Below, one piece after another: positions 20,113-32,991 of a DNA stretch of 64,000 nt. The position numbers and the translations under genes are program-made. The notes under the pieces are model-generated. The model had not been told where the DNA came from and made no database searches. It saw nothing but the letters and a program-made list of their open reading frames with translations. Positions within the stretch are counted from its first letter, which is position 1; each line of letters starts with the position of its first letter. Source of the DNA: Euleptes europaea (taxonomy: Eukaryota; Chordata; Lepidosauria; Squamata; Sphaerodactylidae); contig NC_079320.1 in the NCBI RefSeq assembly GCF_029931775.1, forward strand, positions 43,007,521 to 43,071,520, given 5' to 3'.

Positions 20113-23100
20113 GGGCTGCCCAGATGATTTTCCAACATATTCATAAAGAAGTTTTCCCCCTTGAAACCAACACATTCAAAGTACTTAGATGTGAATAAAA
20201 ACAGTGTACTTGAAGTCAGTAGAAAGTCCTATTCAAGGAACGAAAAAGCAAAGCAGCCAAATGCAATTAAGCAATGATTTACTATGATTTGGTGATTTTA
20301 AAAAATCTTCAAAAAACCCATGTACATTTTTAAAAGACAGTTTCAGTTATTAACCATTATCTCTTGTTAACATTTGCAATCCTTCATCAAGCATAACTTG
20401 AGGGTTATTTGTGTCACTATAAATAAATGGGATGTGTATCAAAGAAATGTGAAGCCATATATTCTGGTTTGTTTTTTTAAATTTTGTTCCAATGTAAGTA
20501 GCATGGTAACTATTGGCTTAGATTCCTTTGGAGAGTTTCTACAAAGAGAATAATTTCTACCGGTGGGGTGCAACTTTTTCACCTCCCACTTCCACTACTA
20601 CCTAACATGCCCCCTGAAATGCTGCTGTGGGGTGTGTGTGTTCCTTATCCCCTAGAAGCAGTATTTTGGGTTGCATTTTATGCTGTGGTAGGAGCGGCGA
20701 GGCAAGAAAGTCTTGCTGTTTGTGCACAAATCATTTTATTCTCAGAAACACTCTGGTTGATCCAAGCCTGTATTTGTCCTTAATGCTATAGAGTTGCAAT
20801 GAAACTGCTTTGTAGAACATTCCAACATGAAAAACACATACATCTTGCCCCAAGGTACTTGATCCTAAGTATTTTTAGTTGGTGTAAGTACCAGTGTGTT
20901 CAGTAGAGTTTGCTCCCATATAAGAGTGCATGGGATTGCAGCCTCAGTCTCACTGAAGAAATTAACCTAGTTTAACATGTTAGCAAGCCTTGTGGCCCAT
21001 ACTGAGAGTGAGTTGAATACAAAATTATTGAAAAACGCAGTTTAAAATAGTGGGTAGACTGTTACCTGGTTTTACCAGGCAATACAGAAGCACATATTCC
21101 ATTTAAAACTTGCATGCAGAGAAGCAGGATGCCATTTTTAATTAAAAAAAAAACACCCCCTTAAGATTCTGGTTTTCTGGTAATTCAGTCTTGAGAGAGA
21201 TAGGACCTAGGAAGTGAGGAAGTGCTTGGTTTTGCAAACACACAACTTATAAATACTTCGAATCACTGAAACTTATAAATACTTTGAATCACTTGGTCTG
21301 CTATTGCTGAAACAAATGCATTTATGTCTTTATGCACTTACGTGTGTGGTTTGGGAAAATAGTCTAGAATTCTTAGCAATTATGGAATAACATAGCATTT
21401 CTGTTGTGTTTGGCACTGTTCAAGAGAAAAAAACATGCCTAGTTCTATAGAATCACAGAAGTTCTGTTGTGATGAGTTGAATAGAAGTATGCATGTTTAA
21501 TAAGAAACCCATCTTGGTAGTCTTTCAGCCTTTGAGCTGGTTTCCTATCTTGCGTCTTCCTTGAGTTAGTTAAAACAAGAAGCAAGAAATAATTAACCAG
21601 CAGAAGAGAGTGATCATTAACTCAGTATTCCATTACTTTATCCAGTTAAGAAGATCTGGTAACCATCTTTATTTGGAATAAGCAGTGTTTGAGGAGTCCA
21701 AAAGTTTCAGCTAGCCTTAGCAGCTTGACCACAACCATAAGCCAAGAAAGTCTCCTAAGCACAACACGGTGCAACATGGACTAGCTCTATCTGTCCTCCC
21801 AAGCTTGGAGATGGGAAATCATCACCATAGTTGTGCTGTGTTTCTCAAGTGCTTCAAGTAGTTTTGGAAGTATAGTACAACTCCAGTAAGTCCTAGACTT
21901 CCTCCCAAGCTCGGAGCTGGGGATGATCTTCAAGCTGTAAGGAAGAGCTGAGACTTGTTTGTCTTGCTCTGACAAGTGCTTTTGTGGCATTGTGGTAATG
22001 TTATTTGGGGAATGCTACTTCAGAGGTAAAATTCTACCAAAGTGCTCCATGGTAGTAATAATTACTATACAGCACCAGGCTTATAATGAACAGCTCTCTT
22101 CCAAGATATAAGAAAAATTGAAACTGGTGTATATGTGCCTACATATTTTTTAAAAGATAATTTTCAGAGTTGGATGGTTGTGAATGTGATTCAGAATCCA
22201 TATGTTTGATTGGAAGAGGCAAGCACTTGTATGAGAGCAGTATGGAGTCACTGTGTCCCAAATAAACTCAGTATCTCAGCGGATACTTTGATAATAGTAT
22301 TGGATAATGCAGTTAAAATGCACTTTAACAATTGTTTGCAACTGGATTTTCCTGTGTGAAAGCAGCACTAGTGTGCGTAGTTATGTCCAGATATTTAATT
22401 TATGATTTGTAAAAGGCAATAACAACGCTATTACGGATGCCTAAAATTACTTTCCTACATGGAAACTCTTAGAGCCTTTATGTAACAGAATGCTTCATGG
22501 AATGAGGCAGACAAATTGTATTAAGGGAGTACCACTAATAAGAGAGAATTTTTGATCATAGTAGCATTTCTTACAGAAAATCTGTTTAACTGTCATCTTA
22601 GTTTGCCTGTTCATGCTCAGATACTGATAGGAGTAAGGTTCTTGTTTGATGTGTGTGGTAAAAGCTGTGCTTAGAATTGTGAGGGTACCTTGTATATACT
22701 ATGAGAGGTTTTTATAGTGTTTGGGGTTGCACTTGAGGATACATTGAAGAAGGTGACATTCGTTTCAACCTTCATTTTTTGAAAAAGTCAACTGAATACT
22801 CCGTTGGATGGTGTTGGATACTTTCTGATGAAGGCTCATAAACTTGAAGGGACACAGTCTGTGCTTTATGTTATATCTCAAGTAAAGCATCTGTCTGCTA
22901 TGCTCCCCACCTCCTCCCATCCAGAGGAAATTATCTACAGCAGGAGGTCTAGAATCAAGGGGATAAAGTAGAGGGGTAGGGTTGTTAATGAAATCTGTAG
23001 TATAACTACTGAGGAATGTGAAGAATGCCTATCATAATGAAGGATTCTGATTAGAAGTGGATGTGTAACAAGCTTTTTACTGTGCTACCATATAGAGTTG

Positions 23101-24579
23101 ATTCCCTAAGCATTTTACAATTATGGATCAGTAACTATATAAAACCAAATTTTACTCTGATTCTGAGTTGTAATTGTGAGCTTTGTTGTGGTATTGAAAT
23201 TGTTGCTAGGTGCTGGTACTAATGTGAATGCAGAGGAGTAGACTTCTGAATTTTTAAATATGCTTGATTTTTCTTTAAAAGGTGTGTGATAGAACATTTA
23301 CAGTGCAATCCTATGCAGAGGGTTCTGCATTCTAAACATGTTTACTTCAGAAGTAGTGGACTAACTATTTTCTTTATGTACATTTTGACTGACATTCTTC
23401 AAAAGAGGTCAGGTTAGTGTACATCATTTTCCTTTTTCCATTTTATCCACTGTGAGGTAGGTTAAGCTGATGGTTGAGGGGTATCTAAGATCCCAAGTGT
23501 TTTTTGTTTTTGTTTTTTTAAACAAGAAAACAAAAAAGGTGCTGGTACTTATACATAAGGTTGCACTGATTTAAACCAATTCACTCTTCAGTACTTGGGA
23601 GAGCGCCCCCCACAAAGGCTCCTGTACTCAGTACTCGGGAGGACACCCCCCCAAAAGCCCTGGAGATCCCATTCTAACACTGACCATTATGTTGACTCTC
23701 AGCATAAAATTGCACAGTAAAAAAATGTTTGAACAAAAGTCCAGTTTAAGAAACAAAATACATGCCAATGCCATTTAGATTGCTTCTGTATTTAATTCTT
23801 AAGTACCTGTAAATTACTAAATCCTTATAATATAAATGAATATTAAAACCAAAACCTCTGTCTTATGTATACCATATTGATGAGTGGCGGTGGTGGTTGA
23901 ACAAGAGCTACATTCAGAAAAGCAAGTTATGAAATCAAAGCCTGTCTGTCTGTCCCAGTGTCCCCTCTCACACATTTTTGGTGCTATATATCAGGTTACC
24001 AAGTTCACGAAAGGGGCATTCACTATTTTAAGAGCAATGGTTTCTCATACACACTGCCTTTCACAGTGGTTGTTAGAAAACATGTATGCATATAACTGTA
24101 GGAAGCAGTCAAATTTTATGTGCAGACTCTTTGTTCAGTGTTGTTCACATGTATTTGATTATCAGCTGTTTCAAGAATAGTCTAACCTATTCTACTGGGG
24201 TGCTGAAATATCTTTCATACTTTTACGCCTTCTAGTACATTCTATGCCTACCTCCACACTTCCAGTTGTCTGGATTCTAGTCTTGCCATCTGGAAGCTGA
24301 GGTGCAAAGGAATTCTGGTCGCTATCCCCTGCTGCTGAATCAGATTAGAAAATTGTACCGTTACTCCTTTGATATCATGTCATATAGGCAGTGCTAAAGT
24401 GAATGTTGGCTTGCATTACAGTCAGATTTCATTTTAAACCAAGTTACTTTTTAATGTGTGCATGTATTTGTAACATCTGAATAAAGAATTTTTGCATCTT
24501 CCTCTATGGAAAGGCAAAAAATTATTTGAACTACCATAGAGAAAGAAAGTGCAGAGAATGAGAAGGATTGGGCACTGTA
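20113..24579 (+). other. Intronic DNA, little recognised
   Basis: About 4.5 kb of AT-rich intron. A diverged palindromic short repeat (GCAATCCTATGCAGAG) is at 23307-23325. A roughly 50-bp imperfect duplication with AGTACTYGGGAG and a C-rich run lies at 23588-23665. Otherwise I see no gene or element that I can support. Confidence 0.55.
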
Positions 24580-25274
24580 TATGTGTGTGCCATCAAGTCA
24601 CAGCTGACTTATGGCGATCCCATAGGGCAGGGGTGGGGAACCTTTTTTCTGCCAAGGGCCATTTAGATATTTATAACATCATTCGCGGGTCATACAAAAG
24701 TATCAACTCAGAACTTGCCCCCACACATTCTGGCCCTGCCCCCTTTAACCCCTCCATTGTTGCCACTTTCGCTCCCAGCCCTCTTGTAGAACAGAGGGAA
24801 TATGTTTCTCCACGGCCTGGGTGGGAAAGGGTTAACACAGTTTCTTGGGCGGTCCTAGCAGCTCCATAGCTAATGACTCGTCTGCAAGGGGGAATGAATA
24901 TCCCTTTTCTCGGCAAAACAAACTCGAATCCGCCTTGAATAGAGGCTATTCCTCTCCGTGGGAGGGGGCAGATTGCCATTCTTAGATCCTTCTGAGCTAG
25001 AGATCTGCCAGGACCCATAAAGGGCCAGACCAAATGATTTCGCGGGCCTTATACGGCCCCCGGGCCTGACGTTCCCCACCCCTGCCATAGGGTTTTCAAG
25101 GCAAGAGATATTCAAAGGTGGTTTGTCATATCCTGTCTCTGCGTGGGCTGAGAATTCTGAGAGAACTTTGACTGGTCCAAGGTTACCCAGCAGGCTTTCT
25201 GTGGAGGAGTAGGGAATTGAACCTGGTTCTTTAGATTAGAGTCTGTCGCTCTTAACCACTACACCACGCTGGCT
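24580..25274 (-). mobile_element. tRNA-derived SINE split by a hAT insertion
   Basis: Minus strand: head AGCCAGCGTGGTGTAGTGG (25274-25256), B-box region GAACCAGGTTC, and a BovB-like tail GCCATAAGTCAGCTGTGACT. The two SINE parts are 24580-24627 and 25085-25274, with the hAT element at 24628-25084 between two copies of CCATAGGG. Confidence 0.85.
24628..25084 (-). mobile_element. Non-autonomous hAT element (family of the PHKA-carrying copy)
   Basis: 457 bp with inverted ends CAGGGGTGGGGAACCTTTT and GACGTTCCCCACCCCTG, and a perfect 8-bp target duplication CCATAGGG at 24620-24627 and 25085-25092. It matches 34988-35699 in opposite orientation over nearly its full length, but goes directly from the GATACTTTTGT segment to AAGTTCTGAG.. 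(plus 24700-24720) without the 250-bp PHKA insert. It serves as the empty-form comparison. Confidence 0.93.
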
Positions 25275-25556
25275 GTAGCATATACTGTTTCCCCTGTAGA
25301 GCTCCAAACACCCCAAGGCATTTGTGCAGCCAAATCCTATGCATACTGTTTAGCCTTGGCATGTCCAGCAGGGTATGTGCTCATACCTGAGTATCCAGGA
25401 ATTGGGCAGGTAAGAAATACAAGTTCTTTATGTAGCAGAGGAATAGCCCCTAAGGTGAGTTTGGATACAGTGTCTCTGTAAAAGGATTTTTAAATTGCTT
25501 TGTTTGGATTTCCTCTCTTAACTTTTGCAGTGCAATAACATCATATTTCTTTTATA

Positions 25557-25838
25557 TAGTGATGGCCACAAGCATAGACAGCTTTAAAAGGGGATTAGAC
25601 AGATACATGGTGAACAGATCTATCAGTGGCTACTTGCCATGGTGACTAAAGGGAACCCTCCCCCCATTCAGAAGCAGTAAATCTCTGAATACCAGTGCCA
25701 GGAGGAAATATCAGGGGAAGGCCTTGGCCTCTACGACCTGTTGTTGGCTCTCCATAGTAGCTAGTTGGCCAGTGTGTGATGCTGGACTAGATGGACCAGT
25801 GGTCTGATCCAGCAGGGCTCTTCTTATGTTCTTATATC
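25557..25838 (+). mobile_element. CR1-like LINE 3' end
   Basis: Contains GATGGCCACAAGCATAGACA-GCTTTAAAAGGGGATTAGACA and ends GCTGGACTAGATGGACCAGT-GGTCTGATCCAGCAGGGCTC-TTCTTATGTTCTTAT, a typical squamate CR1 3' terminus with an octamer-like TTCTTATG repeat. Confidence 0.75.
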
Positions 25839-27984
25839 CATAAGAAAATGGGGAGGGGGATAAGTTTAAATTAAAAAAAAAGAGAATGAATAGTTCCCTC
25901 TAGGCATATTTGCATCCTTGCTCTTATGTAAACAAAGCTGCTTGCATGAACTTTTTACATATTATAGTTTCTGTCCTGATCAAAGTGTGTTGCATGTTTT
26001 ATTTTGCTCAGCACGTACGACAACGTTTCCTTTCTCTTCACTTTTCCCCACTGTTTGCTTCTTATTTCTTTGTTATTTGCCTTCTCTTTAGAAGGCTAAA
26101 GGAAAAATAGGCACTTTTCAGAAAAGCATGTTTATACAGAGAAATGTAGCCTTGTGCAGGTTAATGTTTCTTTGGAAACTTTTGGTTTCTTCTAATGCAG
26201 AAATCGAAAATTGTTACTCTGTTTGGTCTTCCTAATAATTGGCTTTTATGCCATGAGGCTATTAATTGCTGCTCTCATTGGAATGCTGGTTCCTGAAAAC
26301 TATTATTAGTTACATGATTGAGAAAGATTTGAACAGCTGTTGAATTTTCAGATTGAGTCACTAGAGGGGTGGGTCTGTTTGGAATCTCAGAAGTGGTAAG
26401 GGTAGGACCTTAGGTGGAGCCATTCTGGTCTTTACTTTGACATTGCTGAAGGTAGTGAATAGAGCCACGTTTTATAGACTTCCCTTGCGTCTGCCTCTTC
26501 TCACTGTTCTCTTTTATTTCACCTTGTCTTCTTGTTGCCAGATGTCTTGAAAGGCATCCATCACAAAGGTTTTAAATTGTCATTTTAGCCAAATCAGATT
26601 TTTTAAAAAGTGTCATCTTTCTTTCTCTCTCTTTTGTTTTAATGGGGACTGGAAGCTTTTTTTTGGGGTGGTGGTGGTCCTGAAAAGTTGTTGGTTCTAT
26701 ATCCTTGAAGGTTTTCCTTTCAGGATGTAACAGACATGCCAGTCCACAATGATGTGTGTTAGCATTCCGAATAAGTACTTAACATTTTAAGAAACCGCTA
26801 TGGATACTCTTGTTATGGATGTCAAATTCCAGTTTATACATAAACATAACAACTTTTATAGTGTGCCTCTGTATTACGTTGTTGTTTTCAAAGTTTTATT
26901 TGGTTTAGCATTGGATTTACATTCTGCTGGTGCATTATTACTAGAAGGAAGTTTAAATGTTTTTCCAGATATTTATATAGTGTCACAATTTTCTAAGAAA
27001 CTTTGCAAATATACCCAGTAGCTGAGGGAGACTTGCAAACTGCTGCACCTTAAGTCACCTTAGCACATGTATATTTTTATCACCTGAGAAGTGGGGGGGG
27101 GGAAATAAAAGTCGTAGGTAGAAAACAAGTTCTGTAGCAAATAAAAGGAATTATATTTTTTAGACAGAAACATTCTCATATAGTCACAATGAGTAGGACT
27201 GCCAGGATATTTGGATAACAAGTTAAACTTCAGAACATTGATAATACTGAACACTTTAATAATGTATTTTAATTAAACACATTATAGCAAATTACTTGTT
27301 GCCAAAATTCACATTTAAACAATAAACATTATTTAAAATATGTTGTATATGTCTGTACTATGTGTATGATGTTTAATGTTGTATATAGTATTACATTAAA
27401 AAGTTTTCATACTGCAAAGTTTGAGTAAAATCTTGTCTTAAAGAACAATTCACTCGTTTTCAGTGATCCACCAATTTTTCCAGTTTTTCCACTGGAAAAA
27501 TATTAACTCCCCCCAACCTTGCCCTTCCTCCCAGTTAGCTCAACCGTTCTTTTGCTACTGGGACTTGAAGAAGCAGCCTAGCATAGGAGAGGTGTAGGCT
27601 CATAGCCTAGATCACTCCAACCAGTGATCTAGAGTGCTGTTTTGACAGTTACTTGCAGAATCAAGGCCCAGTGGAGCCTCAGCCAGAAGAGGTCTACAGT
27701 CTAACATGACTACCCATCTGGAATGATCATTCCATTAAAAGTTTGAGTATTTTTGTATAGAATTTAATAAAGGAAAAAATCAGGACCCTTTGTACCCTTT
27801 CAATGAAAAGTATGCATCCCTTTGTTTTCTCCTGTTATTAGCTGCCAACTAGGCAGCTGAAATATGGAAACCAGCCCTCTTGAAATATGGAAACCAGCCC
27901 TCTTGAATTGACAAAGGTATATCAAGTGAATAGTGGTTGTTAAGGTAAGCCAGTTATGCAGATTTTTGTCTACCACCACTGGCA
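25839..27984 (+). other. Intronic DNA, nothing recognised
   Basis: AT-rich intron. A 28-bp direct duplication (TGAAATATGGAAACCAGCCCTCTTGAA unit) is at 27858-27907. No gene or element identified. Confidence 0.55.
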
Positions 27985-28080
27985 AAGTGTGTGTGTGTGT
28001 TAAGTGCTGTCAGGTCAAGCTTTCTTTATAGTATCAATCCATCTCATGTTGGGTCTTCCTCTTTTCCTGCTGCCTTCAAA
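27985..28080 (-). mobile_element. RTE-BovB LINE 3' tail fragment
   Basis: TGTGTGTGTGTTAAGTGCTG then GGTTGGGTCTTCCTCTTTTC-type sequence (here CATGTTGGGTCTTCCTCTTT), with an internal deletion relative to the other BovB tails. Confidence 0.7.
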
Positions 28081-29334
28081 GTGTGCATTCAATATAAAGG
28101 TTTGTTTCACTTTTGACTTAGGATGGATTAATATGCCTAACAGCCTAATTGGAAATTCCACAGAGTTTAACAGTATTTAGCTCAATTTGAGTGTGTATAG
28201 GATTGCATCATAAATTAAGGTTATGCCAGACTTAAAATGTGTGCATAATTGAACTTGCGTACCTACTGAATAATATCTAAGGCATTTTTGAGCTGGCACA
28301 CTTCTTAATGCTAAGGATGGCCTACCACATTATCTGAATACCACAGTATTTCATAAATACATGGAAGACTGTCAGATGATGTGTCGGCACTGCTGAATTC
28401 TGTAGGATAAGTTGCAGGCTCTAGCTAGCCCTAAGACATTTGTGAGTTAAGCGTTCACGGGATCCTGCAAAGGATCTCGTCAGACTTGATGTGGAAATTA
28501 CTTCAAATGTAGCTAGGACCTGAAAGTCAGTCGTGGGAGGCATGTGTCTTGGCATAGATTAGTAGCTATGCTGTGCTTTTGTACGTTGAAGAGCCAGTCA
28601 CTTTGCTTAGGGGATGAAAGGAAATTGTACAGAATTATCAAAATCCCTGCAGGAATTGTTCATGTTGGAATATAAGATAACAACATACTGTGCTTGATAA
28701 TTGGCTGCTTGTATCCTGAATTGAAAAGCAAGAGAGTCAGCCAGAAACCAAACATTAGGCAGCATGAAAGTGAGCCTGCACAGGCAAGGACTGCAGGCAG
28801 AATTAGTTACTTGGAGCTTGTGCCAACTTTGGCTGTGGATCTGGATAGTGATGTATGTGCCATGCACTACCGCTGAATATATAGCCACCCATTTTTCATT
28901 TTCAGCACTTGTGGGATTTGGATATTATTTTGGCTATCAGGTTCTATGTATGTGGTCCTTTTGTGCCAAGATCTTTGCTTTCAATGTGGTGTAATATAAC
29001 GGTTTGGGATGTGGTGCTGCACTGAGCTTTGGGTGTCATATCATAAAACCTATTGCTGGCTCAGCAAGTCTAGGAATCAGGCCACTCTTAACCTGAATTT
29101 CCAGAGCATAGCTAGGTGAGGAATCAAGGAACTGCTCAGTTGGTCTTTATGGTTGTTACCAAACAATTTCTGACAAATTATAGAAATTGAATTTTTTGTC
29201 TCAATGTTTAACCTTTAATTTTTTTTAAATGCATAGTTGGATATTAACTCTGCAGTGCTAAGCAAACTTATGCCCTTCAAGTTCATTGACTTTAGTGGAC
29301 TTTCTGTTTAGGATTGCATTGCAATCCCCACTCT
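28081..29334 (+). other. Intronic DNA, mostly unrecognised
   Basis: Carries remnants of a short palindromic repeat (GTTTAGGATTGCATTGCAATCC near 29307-29328). No gene identified. Reading frames here lack homology I can recognise. Confidence 0.5.
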
Positions 29335-30382
29335 TGACAGAGTGGAACTAATACCAGCTTCCTCTGTCAAGAGCTTGGGGGTTATCCTGGATGCCTCCCT
29401 GTTGTTGGAGGCCCAGGTCACAAACACTGCCAGGATGGTGATTTTCCATCTTCTCCAAGTCCAGCAGTTTGCTTTCTATCTGACTGGTTCTGATCTAGCC
29501 ACAGTGAGCCATGCAATGGTCACTTCCAGGTTAGATTACTGTTACTTGCTCTATGTTGCTTCGAAGCTGCTCCGGAAAGTCCTAATGGTACAGAATGCAG
29601 TGGCATAGGTCCTTATGGGGACCCCATGGACAGCGCAAAAACAGCCTTTGCTGTGCAAGCTGCACTGGCTCCAGATTGAGTGCTGGATCAGGTTCAGGGT
29701 TTTGGTGTTGGCCTTTAAAGCACTAACCGGTCCTGGGACCCTTGTATTGGCGGGACCGCCTCTCCTGGTATACTCCCCAGAGGGCATTGTGCTCCAAAGG
29801 AAACAACCTTCTGGTGGTCCCTGGCCCCAGAGTCATCCAGCTGCCCTCAACCAGGACCAGAGCTTTTTCTGCTGTGGCCCTGTCCTGGTGGAACTCTCTG
29901 TCTAATGAGAAACTGGCCCTGGAGATGTTCCCCTGGGCCTGTGGTTGAGGACAGCGACGGTACATGCACAAACTGGCCCCTCCCCCTTTCCCTCCTCTTC
30001 CTTTCTCCCTTTCCCCCCTTTCCTTCCTTTCCCTCTCTTCTCTCTTTCCTTTTCTTCCTTCCCATTCCCCTTTCCCCCCTGTCTTCCTCCCCTTTTCCTT
30101 TCCTTGTTGGACCCACTAATAAATATTGCCCCGATTATTCATTTTTGGGGTCTCCCATTCTTATCCCTCCTGTAGTCCACATTTGAACAACACTGGGGGT
30201 GCCATTCTGTTATGAAGAAAGAACAAAATGCTAGAATGTTAATTGCAACAATTTTATTATTGAATTATTTGTGGTTTTATTATTATTGACTGATTGGTTG
30301 TAATATGTTGGAAGCTGCCCTGAGCCTGGCTTCACTGGGCGATGGTGGGGTATAAATGGAATAAAATGAATAAAATAAAGTG
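29335..30382 (+). mobile_element. L2-like LINE 3' end
   Basis: The frame at 29342-29605 has K-S-L-G-V-I-L-D-A-S-L then V-T-S-R-L-D-Y-C-Y-L-L-Y and L-M-V-Q-N-A, the conserved C-terminal part of L2/CR1-type reverse transcriptases. A second frame from 29615 has L-C-K-L-H-W-L-Q, and 29890-29905 resembles W-N-S-L. The coding frame is broken (for example at 29606). The 3' UTR includes a pyrimidine-rich tract at 29968-30105 and ends GCCCTGAGCCTGGCTTCACT...GGTATAAATGGAATAAAATG. Confidence 0.8.
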
Positions 30383-31710
30383 TGGTATCCTCCTGCTGTA
30401 TTTAAGCTGAGACAAGGAATAAGTCTCCTTTCTGCCCTGCCCTAATAGCAAAAATTCTGAGAATTGGTAGTATGTTGCTGTTTATGCTGGTTAGTGTAAT
30501 GTGGAGAATGTACTTAAACCACTCATGCCAAAGTTCTGAATTAGGCAAATGTTATAATTGAAGCTATAATTTCATGGCAGTTTGTTTTCTTGAGAAATGG
30601 AACAGTAATTATGACTGAGAGGATTTTATAACCAGTTGTGCAAGAGGGCATGTTTGATAACAAGGTGGAGTTTTCTTCTTTTAAATACTGTGCACTCGCT
30701 TAGGGACAAAGATTAACAAGAGGTGATAGGAAAAACCATGTAATGGCTGCTGCCTTGATACTACTGACTACGTTATCCCTTGGAAGAATTACACTGTGCC
30801 CTACTTAGAGTCATCTGACATCTGAAGTGACAGAGTAGCACCTGGAAGCCTATTGGAGATTTCTTTGTTATCATCTTGCTCTTTATGGCAAGAAGCGGAA
30901 TAATTCCTCTTTCCCCTGAGTGCGCATTACCATTTTATATGTCACTAGTAAGTAGTGTGTAAAATGGTGGCTGGTGTCAGTCATGAATGGTTCTATCCAC
31001 CCTTTTGCCATATATATAATGCAATATGTGCCTTAACAAAGAATATACTGCCATTTGTAATAAGCACAGGGAATTGTCTTCAAAGAAACCAAATCTGCAA
31101 TGGGAAATATAGCTAAGTTAGAAATGCTCCTGGACATTTATATCTGTTAAATGAAGGAATTGGTTTACTTGGAAAATGTTTGTGTTCTAAAAAAGCAGGG
31201 GTGAGGGGGTCATGGAGAATCAAGGCTATTACTGCTTTGAATTTTCCTCTTCTGGGCAACAGTGCCCCCTCTGAAATAACATTGGGGGAGGGAATTCAGA
31301 GGTCTGCAGCAGGTGGGAGAATTGGTGAACCTCCTCTTTCCACCCATGGATCCTTAGCCATGGGTTAAGTTTGAACCAAATATTGTTTTGTGAATTTTTT
31401 TTTAAAGTAAAAGTTTTTTAAAGTTTATATTATTGTGAGCCGCTTGTGTTTAACACATCTATATGGAAACATACATACAGATAGAGAAAATTTTTCTGGT
31501 GTTTTATTTTTCCTTGAAAAAAATTGCATTCCTGACAGCCCATTCCTGAAATCTGCAGGGGGACCAGCATAAGTGCCCATACACTGGTGTCCATGCCAAT
31601 TTGCACGGCGCAAGTGGCACAGACGAGCTTTCGGTTGCCCTCCAGGAATGCACTGTAAATGTTCATTGATTCATAAAATTACTAACAATGATTTTTTGGC
31701 ATTGGCAATA
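30383..31710 (+). other. Intronic DNA, nothing recognised
   Basis: AT-rich intron with no repeat boundary or coding frame I can support. Confidence 0.55.
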
Positions 31711-32340
31711 TACCGTATTTTTCGCTCCATAGGACGCACCTAGTTTTTAGAGGAGGAAAACAAGAAAAAATCTTGTTTTCCTCCTCTAAAAACTTGTCTT
31801 ATTGAGCAAATGCCAGCTGGGCGCGTGCGCGTCGGGACGGCGTGAGTCGGCGTTCCCCGCCCCGACGGCCAGCTGGGAGGCGGGCGGTGCCGCACAGAAT
31901 GCGCCCGCCTCCCAGCTGGCCGTCAGGACGGGGAACACCGGCTCACGCCGTCCCGACGCGCACGCACCCAGCTGGCTCTGTGCGCGTGCGTGTCCGGACG
32001 GCGCGAGCCGGCGTTCCCCGCCCCGATGGCCAGCTGGGAGGCGGGCGGGGTGCACAGAACCGGCTGGGCGCGTGTGCATCAGGACGGTGCGAGCCAGCGT
32101 TCCCCGCCCTGACAGCCAGCTGGGAGACGGGCGGGGCCGCACAGAGCCGGCTGGGCTCGTGTGCCGGCTCGCTCTGTGCGGCCCCGCCCGCCTCCCAGCT
32201 GGCCGTTGGGGCGGGGAACGCTGGCTTGCACTGCCCGACGCGCACGCGCCCAGCCGGCATTCTCTCCATAAGACGCACGGACATTTCCCCTCACTTTTGA
32301 GGAGGAAAAAAGTGCGTCTTATGGAGCGAAAAATATGGTA
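31711..32340. mobile_element. Inverted-repeat element filled with CpG-rich modules
   Basis: Ends TACCGTATTTTTCGCTCCAT and the complementary ATGGAGCGAAAAATATGGTA define a 630-bp DNA element; TA at both edges would fit a TA target duplication. Next to the left end is a perfect 23-bp stem, 31743-31765 pairing with 31771-31793. From 31809 to 32262 five modules of about 85-95 bp, each built on CCAGCTGGGAGGCGGGCGG and CGTTCCCCGCCCCGA, follow one another in orientation + - + + -. No gene; the long frames come from the GC-rich repeats. Confidence 0.8.
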
Positions 32341-32991
32341 ATATTAGGCAAACTTGACATTTTCAGAGTTGTAATTAATGGTGTTACAAGATTAGCCTAA
32401 ATAATTGTGTGAGGGAATGCAAGTATGTTTTATCAATGTATAAACATGTTCATATGGGGGACAAAATATGTGCAAATTTTAAAAACTAAATTATGAATTG
32501 ATCTGATTAGCTGTGCATTTCCAATCAAACCAAAGCTAAAATTGCTGCAGGGGGTATTGTTATCATCAGTCTGATATTACATTGTTAACAAGTAATGGGA
32601 GTGATGCCACAGAAGCTGGTGCCCCAGTGATCTCCATGGAAGAGAGTTAAATTTTGTTGAAACAGATCTCTGGACAACCATATCCAACCATATCATGGCT
32701 TTGAGTGTCAACTGTATTCAGTTGCTTTAGTTTTGTTTTTAATTTGAACAATGTAAGGGAAGTACATGCTATATTGTCTTTACACAAGTATTTTTCCAAT
32801 AAAATAATTTCCACATAAAGCTTTGATTTTTTTTTGCATGTAACATTTGAACTACCGTTGATGTATTTTTCTTAATCAAATATTTCTGTTCAAGTATTGG
32901 TTGCTGTTGGGACATAAAATTGACATGGGGTACTTTTAAGTTTTATTTAAATGTAAGTTACACAATAATTATGGTAAATCACTATACTATG
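32341..32991 (+). other. Intronic DNA, nothing recognised
   Basis: AT-rich, without features I can name. Confidence 0.55.

Noticed and set aside
31802-32341. Overlapping 113-179 aa frames in the CpG-rich element
   Set aside because: Both strands and several phases give the same kind of repetitive A/R/P/G peptides, caused by inverted GC-rich modules.
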